This document shows positions 27,771 through 33,832 of a DNA stretch of 60,186 bases, piece by piece. Source of the DNA: Sanguibacter suaedae (lineage in GTDB: Bacteria; Actinomycetota; Actinomycetes; Actinomycetales; Cellulomonadaceae). How positions within the stretch are numbered: the stretch's first letter is position 1; each line of letters starts with the position of its first letter. The notes beneath the pieces were generated by a model that worked only from the letters and a program-made list of their open reading frames with translations, made no database searches and had not been told where the DNA came from. The DNA lies in the NCBI RefSeq assembly GCF_016342785.1, contig NZ_JAEINH010000003.1:293129-353314 (forward strand), written 5' to 3'. Both the position numbers and the translations under genes were made by a program.

Positions 27771-28658
27771 ATGAGAACGACGACACTCAGAGAACTGAAG
27801 AGCCCAGACTGGCGATTGCTCGAGAACTCGCACGCACTTCGTGCAGATGCGCTGACGGCGGGCTGGCGGGAGCGGCGCCAGACTGGAACGAAGCACGCGA
27901 TCGAGGACTTTCTCTTCACCTACTACAGCACGAAGCCGTCCCACCTTCGGCGTTGGCATCCGGGCGCAGGCGTCGTCTTGTTGGGTACCCCACTGGATTT
28001 CGGCGATCGCTCCTCGTGGCGGTGGTACGAAGCCGTCGAGGAGGGACTGGCTCTTGACGTCGACGCCTACCTCGCGGACCGCGAAGAGACCGTGCTTTAC
28101 ATCCGCGACCTCCTGGCACGGACTGCCTCGCGGCCAGCCAACGTCGGGTGCTTCGGTCTCCACGAGTGGGCGATGATCTACCGGCAGACCGACACGACGC
28201 GCCATCCCCTGCCTCTGCGCCTCGGCGCGGACGGAACCGATGCGGTCGTCGAGGCACACCCCATTCGCTGCACCCACTTCGACGCCTTCCGGTTCTTCAC
28301 GCCAGACGCAATCCCCCTCAACAAGGTGCGGCTGACTCGAGATCAGCAGCCGGATTTCGAGCAGCCGGGATGCCTACACACCGGAATGGATGCTCTGAAG
28401 TGGGCGATGAAGCTCTCGCCAGCCATCGACAGCGCGCTCGTGCTGGACTGCTTCGACCTCGCGAGGGACATCCGGGTTCTCGACATGCAGGCCAGCCCGT
28501 ACGACGTCCGCGAGTACGGGTTGGAACCCGTGGCAATCGAGACCGCTGAGGGCAAGGCTGAATACTCCAAGCGTCAACGCGATTTCGCGGCGAGGTCCGC
28601 GCCGTTGCGGAGACGCATCATCGAAGCGTGTGACCTCCTTCTCAACTTGCGATCCTAG
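27771..28658 (+). CDS. Intact replacement copy of the '3-methyladenine DNA glycosylase'-type gene
   Basis: A 295-residue, full-length homologue of the interrupted host gene, with all conserved blocks (EDFLFTYYSTKPSHLRRWHPG region, GCFGLHEWAMIYRQ, DAFRFFTPDAIPLN, CFDLARDIRVLDMQASPYDV). The ATG at 27771 has GAAGG seven bases upstream; an in-frame ATG at 27765 is too close to it. It lies 71 bp inside the left junction, in the host gene's orientation, so the host promoter can serve it. At the position of the junction motif it encodes MDALKW and the DNA core reads GATGCT (28389-28394) instead of GACCTG. Its stop overlaps that of the convergent remnant (CTAG). Confidence 0.9.
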   Translation: MRTTTLRELKSPDWRLLENSHALRADALTAGWRERRQTGTKHAIEDFLFTYYSTKPSHLRRWHPGAGVVLLGTPLDFGDRSSWRWYEAVEEGLALDVDAYLADREETVLYIRDLLARTASRPANVGCFGLHEWAMIYRQTDTTRHPLPLRLGADGTDAVVEAHPIRCTHFDAFRFFTPDAIPLNKVRLTRDQQPDFEQPGCLHTGMDALKWAMKLSPAIDSALVLDCFDLARDIRVLDMQASPYDVREYGLEPVAIETAEGKAEYSKRQRDFAARSAPLRRRIIEACDLLLNLRS

Positions 28659-28835
28659 GAGGAGATACTCGCCCGAACGGCAGCCAGAGCGACTGAGGCG
28701 CGTTCCTCCTGCCCGTGGGGCCAGCGGGCTGGATCGTTCACGTAGCTGGTGCGTTCCTCTGACGATGACATGCGACCGCCCATAGCGTTCATGTACCACC
28801 CGGTCGAGGCCGCGACCGATCGTTCAGAACCTCTG
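28655..28835 (-). pseudogene. Remnant of the convergent membrane-anchored protein gene
   Basis: Read on the minus strand this gives a C-terminal fragment (NDPARWPHGQEERASVALAA, then VRASISS and a stop) matching the end of the protein at 30185-30805 (NDPAHWPAGQKERASAALAS, then VRSGIPS). Similarity fades with frame loss near 28800-28835, so the upper bound is approximate. The tail-to-tail stop overlap with the gene copy on its left is the same as in the right module. Confidence 0.7.
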
Positions 28836-28880
28836 GCCTCGGAGGCAACTCATGTCAGAGGCGTCTGCGATCCTCTGACT

Positions 28881-29747
28881 GTGGACGACTACCAATGGAT
28901 GCCGCCGGGACTCGACCCGGAACGGGCACAAGCATTTTTGACTCCGAGCACTGGGCTACCGGAAGCCGCGTCGGAGGCGATCCACCGGTGGATCGTCGAT
29001 GATAAGTACAGCCACGAGAGCCTGTCTTGGAAGTTCATGATCGACTTCCAGTCCGCGAGCCACATGGACCTAGGTCTCCTCCACCAGAACACTGTGCAGG
29101 TGGGCGACGCTCTGAAGTACCTGCGAACCCTCACAGAGGACCAGCGCACCTACCTCCTCGACTACATGCTCAGTGGGCTCTACCCGAGACCCGATATCGG
29201 ACGCGCAATGCCTGAGCGGGCCACACGTCTCGCTAGCATCCTTCGTGCATCCGGTGCAGGCTGGACCGTTATGGCTCGCCGGGGACGATGGGGTCTCCAG
29301 CGAGTAGTCCCGGTGGGCGTGACAGACGTAGTTGAGTCCGTGCTGAGCAGCGCCGACCGGGCGTCAGCTTTGCTGCGGACCGCGTGGTCCGGGGCCTTCG
29401 GACTAGAGTCTTCTCCGAGTCATGCGTACTACGACGCTGTGAGGGCGGTCGAGGTATATTCCTGTCCGCTCATCTCGCCGCGTGACAAATTGGGGACTCT
29501 CGGGAAGGACATCAACGTCCTGCGCAGCAAGCCCGAGGCTTGGACGTTCGCACTCGTCGGAAGTGACCGGACGTCCGCCGTCGAGCATCTGGTATCCGCA
29601 ATGCAGCTGCTCTGGCATAGCCAGACAGACCGCCACGGGTACGCCGACTACCGAGACATTTCACAGCTCGAGGCACAGGCGGCTGTACTGCTAGCGTCCA
29701 CGATCGTTGGGTGGCTCTCGCAAGGCGCATTGCGGCGGGCGACCTGA
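28881..29747 (+). CDS. Unknown protein with Abi-like C-terminal motif
   Basis: About 288 residues from a GTG at 28881. The open frame extends up to 28749, but that stretch coincides with the decayed remnant on the other strand, so a downstream start is preferred; ATG 28899 is another option. The C-terminus (LWHSQTDRHGYAD, then a long Ala/Val helix SQLEAQAAVLLASTIVGWLS) resembles the RHG-plus-helix ending of abortive-infection (Abi_C-like) and related actinobacterial hypothetical proteins. The middle segment YYDAVRAVEVYSCPLISP fits the same group. No signal peptide. A defence role is only a guess from this pattern and the mobile context. Confidence 0.6.
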   Translation: MDDYQWMPPGLDPERAQAFLTPSTGLPEAASEAIHRWIVDDKYSHESLSWKFMIDFQSASHMDLGLLHQNTVQVGDALKYLRTLTEDQRTYLLDYMLSGLYPRPDIGRAMPERATRLASILRASGAGWTVMARRGRWGLQRVVPVGVTDVVESVLSSADRASALLRTAWSGAFGLESSPSHAYYDAVRAVEVYSCPLISPRDKLGTLGKDINVLRSKPEAWTFALVGSDRTSAVEHLVSAMQLLWHSQTDRHGYADYRDISQLEAQAAVLLASTIVGWLSQGALRRAT

Positions 29748-29880
29748 CGTGACACCTGGCGGGGAATGCGCGAAACGACCACATTGGCACGCGACCTTTC
29801 TGCGATTGGGGGTCGGAGCGCCCCGGGTGCATCCGCGTGGAGTACGTCACCAACGCTGGTCGTGCGCCGATGTGTACATC
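29748..29880. other. Non-coding right end of the left module
   Basis: No convincing gene is seen between the unknown gene and the middle GACCTG repeat. The last bases before the repeat (GTGTACATC) weakly resemble those before the right-hand repeat (GTGTGACGATG), as expected of two element right ends. Confidence 0.4.
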
Positions 29881-29886
29881 GACCTG
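29881..29886. repeat. Middle copy of insertion-site core
   Basis: GACCTG, the six-base core shared with both outer repeats. It is followed after 12 bases by AACATGCATCTCGG, nearly the same as the motif 11 bases after the left repeat, so it marks the junction between two modules. Confidence 0.65.
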
Positions 29887-29958
29887 CAAAAGCGTCAAAA
29901 CATGCATCTCGGGGAGTAGAGCAACCCGCTACAAGGGACGACCCGGGAAGGCACACAC

Positions 29959-30188
29959 ATGAACACCACGGCCCCAGAGAACTCTTGAGTCAGGACGGGC
30001 GAACGCTCGCACGCACGCGCTTCGAGCGGACGCTCTGACGGCGGGCTGCCGCGAGCCGCGCCAGCCCGAAGTGAAGTATGCGATCGAAGACTCCCTCTTT
30101 ACCTACTACAGCACGAAGCCGTCGCTACGTCGGCGGTGGCAACCGGATCATCAAGGCGTGCGACCACCTGCTCGGCGAGCGCTCCTAA
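29959..30188 (+). pseudogene. Decayed third copy of the glycosylase-like gene
   Basis: It starts ATG at 29959 like the intact copy, is out of frame after nine codons (TGA), then regains recognisable sequence: HALRADALTAGCREPRQPE and AIEDSLFTYYSTKPSLRRRW. There a large internal deletion joins it directly to the gene's last 14 codons (RIIKACDHLLGERS, then stop) in another frame. The AIED...STKPS stretch is close to the intact copy at DNA level. It cannot encode a functional protein. Confidence 0.85.
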
Positions 30189-30805
30189 CTTGGGATCCCG
30201 GACCGAACTGACGCCAAGGCAGCGGACGCCCGCTCCTTCTGCCCCGCCGGCCAGTGCGCTGGGTCGTTCGAGTAGCTGATGTATGCCTCAGGAGACGCCA
30301 TGATGTCCGTGCGAATCTCGCTACTCCCCGTGCTCCGCCAACCTCGGCGGTCAACCAGCACCATCAGGTTGATCTGTGCAGGCTCGCCAGTGCACAGCAC
30401 CCGGGGGTCAACGTCGAATTCAACGAACTTGGTCGCCACCGCGCGGCCTCCCACGACGAACGGATGCGGGAAGTCTTCGGTGTCGTCCGGACGCGGCATG
30501 ATCGTCGTCCTGAACTGCTTCGTGGGTGCCAAGACTGGGACGCCGGCGCTAACGAGTTTCAACCGAAGATCAATCACCACGAGCGGCTTCGCGCCTGTGT
30601 TGTAGAGGGTGACGGGAAGGCGCAGTGCGGCCCGATCGGATCTGGCATAGCCCGAGAACACCACGACTTGCGTCATCAAGAGGCGCCCAGGCCGAACGTT
30701 GATCCACCAAAATGAGGCGACAGTGAAGAGCAGAGCACAGAGGGCGATCACAACCGCGGGTGTCAGTCCTGACGGGATTGACGACGGATCCGCACCTAGG
30801 AACAT
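30185..30805 (-). CDS. Membrane-anchored protein of unknown function
   Basis: A 206-residue protein with one N-terminal transmembrane helix (LTPAVVIALCALLFTVASFW region, about residues 14-35) and a soluble remainder with beta-rich features (VTLYNTGAKPLVVIDLRLKL; NLMVLVDRRGWRS). It may be anchored with its bulk on either side. I do not recognise the family. The ATG at 30805 is used; a TTG two codons upstream is possible. It is the convergent partner of the gene copy in this module, and its C-terminal fragment persists in the left module. Confidence 0.65.
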   Translation of the reverse strand: MFLGADPSSIPSGLTPAVVIALCALLFTVASFWWINVRPGRLLMTQVVVFSGYARSDRAALRLPVTLYNTGAKPLVVIDLRLKLVSAGVPVLAPTKQFRTTIMPRPDDTEDFPHPFVVGGRAVATKFVEFDVDPRVLCTGEPAQINLMVLVDRRGWRSTGSSEIRTDIMASPEAYISYSNDPAHWPAGQKERASAALASVRSGIPS

Positions 30806-30886
30806 GACCAAACTCTAGAGCAGTGGCTCGTTGGAACGACATACCTACAGACCGGTTCCGTCGGGTGCGTGTGTATGCGGTGTGAC

Positions 30887-30896
30887 GATGGACCTG
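30887..30896. repeat. Right copy of insertion-site direct repeat
   Basis: GATGGACCTG, identical to 27690-27699. The ATG within it is in frame with the displaced 3' part of the host gene, so recombination between the two outer repeats would restore the gene exactly. Confidence 0.8.
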
Positions 30897-31157
30897 CTCA
30901 AGTGGTCCCTGAAGCTCGGCCCCGCAGCACCCGGCGACCTCCTCCTCGACTGCTTCGAGCTCGCCCGCGACATCCGCGTCCTCGACATGCAGGCGTCGCC
31001 CTACGACGTGTCGTCGCTGGGCCAGGAGGCCGTCCCGATCGAGACCCCGCAGGGCCGGGCGGAGTACGTGCGCAGGCAGCGCGGCTTCGCCGACCGGGGA
31101 CAGGCGCTCCGCGAGCGTCTCGTCGCCGCGTGCGACCGCGTCCTGACGCTCGGCTGA
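30888..31157 (+). pseudogene. Interrupted '3-methyladenine DNA glycosylase'-type gene, 3' part
   Basis: The last 89 codons of the host gene, beginning at the Met-Asp-Leu motif: LKWSLKLGPAAPGD, CFELARDIRVLDMQASPYDV, ETPQGRAEYVRRQRGFADRG and a normal stop. It aligns with the C-terminal part of the intact copy at 27771-28658 and has the high GC of the host flanks. On its own it lacks a proper start and the N-terminal two thirds. Confidence 0.9.
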
Positions 31158-31167
31158 CCGCCCCTGC

Positions 31168-32628
31168 TCATCCCTTCGCCGCGGTACCGGTGGCCGTCGT
31201 CGACCACACGTCGCCGGGCAGGTCCCCGGGGAGCAGCGGGTTGCCGGCCCCGACGAACGGCGCGTCCTGCCGCCCCGTGCGCACCGCCTGCTCGTAGTCC
31301 TTCAGTGCGCCGAGGGCCCACCTCCCGAGGAGGACGATCGCCACGAGGTTCACCGTCGCCATGAGACCCATCGCCACGTCGGCGAGCGCCCACACGACCT
31401 TCAGGCTGAGGAGCGCGCCGAGAGCGACGGCACCGAGGACGAGCACCCGGAGGACGACCAGGCCGCGTCCTCGCACGCCGAGGAACTGGAGGTTCACCTC
31501 TGCGTAGGAGTAGTTCCCGAGGACGGAGGAGAACGCGAACACGAAGATCAGGGCGGTCAGCAGGGGCGTGGTCCAGGTTCCGAGGGACGCTGCGACCGCG
31601 CCGGCGGTGAGCTCGGCGCCGACAGCCTCGGTGGTCTCCCCCGGTGAGTACACGTCGGGACCTGCGACGAGGATCATCATGGCCGTGGCGGTGCACACGA
31701 GCATGGTGTCGACGAAGACCCCGAGCGACTGGACGAGGCCCTGCTTCGCTGGATGGCTCACGGTGGCCGTCGCGGCGGTGTTGGGCGCGCTGCCCATGCC
31801 CGCCTCGTTGGAGAACAGACCTCGCTTGACCCCGTTGAGCAGCGCGGCGAGGAGGCCCCCGCCGGTCCCGGCGACGGCCTCGTCGAGACCGAACGCCCCC
31901 TCGACGATCTGGGCGAGCACGCCGGGCACCGCGCTCGCGTTGAGGGCGACGACGACGAGCGCGAGCAGCAGGTACACGCCCGCCATGATCGGCAGGACGA
32001 CGCCGGCGACCGTCGCGACACGACGGACCCCGCCGAAGAGCACGGGGGCGGCCAGGAGCACGAGGAGGACGGCGCTCCACCCGGTCCCGACGTCGTGCCC
32101 GGTGGCGAGGGCGTCGCTGATGGTGTTGGCCTGGACCATGTTGAACGCGAAGCCGAACGTGAACACGAGCAGGACGGCGAAGAGGACCGCGAAGGGCCGC
32201 GAGCGCAGGCCCGTCCGGATGTAGTACGCGGGTCCGCCGCGGAAGGTCCCGTCGGTCGTGCGCTCCTTGAACATCTGGGCGAGCGTGGCCTCGACGAAGG
32301 CGGTGGCCATGCCGACGAGCGCCACGACCCACATCCAGAAGATCGCGCCGGGCCCGCCGAGGGTGAGTGCGATGGCGACGCCGACGATGTTCCCGGTGCC
32401 GACCCGGGAGGCGAGGCCGACGCAGAAGGCCTGGAACGAGGAGATCCCACCGTCGGCCCCTCCGCGCGACCCGACGACCGTGCGCCACATCTGCCGCACG
32501 AGACGGACCTGGACGGCTCGGGTGCGGACCGTGAAGTAGAGGCCGGCACCGACGAGGAGGTAGATGAGCAGGTACGTGTAGAAGAACGTGCTCACGGGCT
32601 CGATGACCGTGGTGGTGAAGTCGTCCAT
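31168..32628 (-). CDS. Sodium:alanine/glycine symporter (AGCS family)
   Basis: A 486-residue multi-pass membrane transporter. The family signature is FCVGLASRVGTGNIVGVAIAL near residue 70 (positions about 68-88), with GGPGAIFWMWVVAL, GGPAYYIRTGL and GLFSNEAGMGSAPNTAA near residue 270. It imports small neutral amino acids with a cation. The C-terminal tail after about residue 445 is cytoplasmic and divergent. The ATG is at 32628. It converges on the displaced 3' part of the interrupted gene. Confidence 0.92.
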   Translation of the reverse strand: MDDFTTTVIEPVSTFFYTYLLIYLLVGAGLYFTVRTRAVQVRLVRQMWRTVVGSRGGADGGISSFQAFCVGLASRVGTGNIVGVAIALTLGGPGAIFWMWVVALVGMATAFVEATLAQMFKERTTDGTFRGGPAYYIRTGLRSRPFAVLFAVLLVFTFGFAFNMVQANTISDALATGHDVGTGWSAVLLVLLAAPVLFGGVRRVATVAGVVLPIMAGVYLLLALVVVALNASAVPGVLAQIVEGAFGLDEAVAGTGGGLLAALLNGVKRGLFSNEAGMGSAPNTAATATVSHPAKQGLVQSLGVFVDTMLVCTATAMMILVAGPDVYSPGETTEAVGAELTAGAVAASLGTWTTPLLTALIFVFAFSSVLGNYSYAEVNLQFLGVRGRGLVVLRVLVLGAVALGALLSLKVVWALADVAMGLMATVNLVAIVLLGRWALGALKDYEQAVRTGRQDAPFVGAGNPLLPGDLPGDVWSTTATGTAAKG

Positions 32629-32683
32629 CGTGCGTGCCCCCTCCGTGAGCGGCGCAGGGCGCGCCGACCGCCGTCCATGGACC

Positions 32684-33217
32684 CTAGGGCACGTCGCGGT
32701 CCCAGACCACGCGACCGTCGTCCCGGAGGCGGGCGCCCGGGGCCGGCTGGTGCGGGCTCGTGCGCGCCTCGGGGAGCAGGTGCCGCACGTCGACGCCGTG
32801 CCGCAGGACGGCGACGTCGGCGACGAGGCGGCGGTGGCAGCGCCACCAGACGCTCTCGGAGCACAGCACCACCGTCGGCGTGGACGCCGCGTCGGCGAGG
32901 AGGGCGGCGAGGGCGGCCTCGAACTCCTCGGTCCGCGTGTGCGCGGCGTAGGCGCGGAACGACTCGACCTTCCACCAGGGGTCGGGAGAAGGCCCGTCGG
33001 GCAGGCGCCTCCTGCCCCCGAGCCGTTCCTCCCACCGGTACCCCACCCCGGCCCCGGGCAACCACGCAGGCAGGGCGTCGCGGCTCACGTCGGGGTTGGT
33101 GCGGCTCCCGGGGAACCTCCGAACGTCCACGAGGCTCTCGATCCCCACCGACCGGAGCTGGGCCGACAGCCCTTCGCGGTCGAGGCGTCCGTGCCCCATG
33201 GTCCACAGCTGCGTCAC
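32684..33217 (-). CDS. DUF488 family protein
   Basis: A 177-residue protein of DUF488. It begins VTQLWTMGHGRLDREG with SLVDVRRFPGSRTNP near residue 30, YRWEERLGGRRR near 60 and the conserved CSESVWWRCHRRLVADV near 120, whose Cys and His residues suggest metal or nucleic-acid contacts. The function is not established. The GTG at 33217 has a strong GGAGGAG site. Confidence 0.88.
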   Translation of the reverse strand: MTQLWTMGHGRLDREGLSAQLRSVGIESLVDVRRFPGSRTNPDVSRDALPAWLPGAGVGYRWEERLGGRRRLPDGPSPDPWWKVESFRAYAAHTRTEEFEAALAALLADAASTPTVVLCSESVWWRCHRRLVADVAVLRHGVDVRHLLPEARTSPHQPAPGARLRDDGRVVWDRDVP

Positions 33218-33303
33218 CGCTCCTCCTCCTGCTCGTCGTGCACCGGTCCCGTGAGCGACCATGGTCCTTCGACCCCGCCACCCACACCACCGGAGACCTC
33301 CCC

Positions 33304-33783
33304 GTGCACCTCACGCCCCGCAGGCTCTTCCGCGCCGTCGCCCTCGCCGAGGCGGTGACGTGGGCGCTCCTCCTCGCGGCCATGCTCGCCAAGTACGGCT
33401 TCGACGCCGGTGACCTCCCGGTGTCCGTCGCCGGCCCGGTCCACGGTCTCGCGTTCCTCGCGTACGCCCTCACGGCGCTGGTCGTCGGGCTGGACCGCCG
33501 CTGGCCGCGCAGCGTCACCCTGGTCGCCGTCGCGGCGGCCGTCGTGCCCTTCGCGACGGTGCCCCTCGAGCGCTCGGTCGAGCGGCGCGGCCTGCTCGAC
33601 GGCGGGTGGGCGACCGAGGCGACCGACGACCCGGCGGACCGCACGCCCGTGCGACGGGCGCTGCGGTGGATGCTCACGCACCCCGCGCTCTTCACCGTGC
33701 TCCTCGTCGCGACGCTCGCGGTCGTCATGAGCGTCCTGCTCGCCCTCGGCCCGCCCACCGAGTGGGGCGCGCACGCCGGGTAG
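33304..33783 (+). CDS. DUF3817 family membrane protein
   Basis: A 159-residue integral membrane protein with four hydrophobic segments (about residues 7-25, 40-62, 70-90 and 132-152). The N-terminal AVALAEAVTWALLLAAMLAKY and PVHGLAFLAYALTAL blocks are typical of DUF3817. Function unknown. The GTG at 33304 has GGAGA eight bases upstream. It precedes the helicase gene by 49 bp. Confidence 0.82.
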   Translation: MHLTPRRLFRAVALAEAVTWALLLAAMLAKYGFDAGDLPVSVAGPVHGLAFLAYALTALVVGLDRRWPRSVTLVAVAAAVVPFATVPLERSVERRGLLDGGWATEATDDPADRTPVRRALRWMLTHPALFTVLLVATLAVVMSVLLALGPPTEWGAHAG

Positions 33784-33832
33784 GCCGAGCGGACGGAGGT
33801 GACCCGGCGCCGGACCTGGGACAATCGACCGG

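Larger units (their letters stand above)
27700..29886 (+). mobile_element. Left module of tandem insertion in the glycosylase-like gene
   Basis: A 2.2-kb module bounded by GACCTG repeats. Order: a 71-nt left end with AACATGCAGCTCGG, an intact copy of the interrupted gene, a tail-to-tail remnant of the convergent membrane-protein gene, and an unknown gene with an Abi-like C-terminus. Composition is visibly less GC-rich than the flanks, especially past 28650. No integrase, transposase or terminal inverted repeat is seen. Its left end and gene order match the right module, so both derive from one element family. Confidence 0.7.
29887..30886 (+). mobile_element. Right (older) module of tandem insertion
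   Basis: A 1.0-kb module between the middle and right repeats with the same plan as the left one: a 72-nt left end containing AACATGCATCTCGG and GGAAGGCA just before the gene start, a copy of the interrupted gene (here decayed), then the convergent membrane-anchored protein gene tail-to-tail. The decay of its gene copy suggests it was inserted first and became redundant when the left module arrived. Confidence 0.65.

Noticed and set aside
28749-28880. N-terminal extension of the Abi-like cargo protein
   Set aside because: The frame is open, but this DNA matches the decayed C-terminal part of the convergent membrane-protein gene on the other strand, so coding from 28749 is unlikely.
27700-30886. 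An integrase, transposase or terminal inverted repeats for the inserted modules
   Set aside because: All frames in the insert were read; none shows tyrosine or serine recombinase or DDE motifs, and the module ends are not inverted repeats. The element call therefore rests on direct repeats and shared architecture.
27010-31157. Functional assignment of the split gene as a true DNA glycosylase
   Set aside because: The label is common for this family, but I see no helix-hairpin-helix GPD or AAG catalytic motif, so I use it only as a family name.
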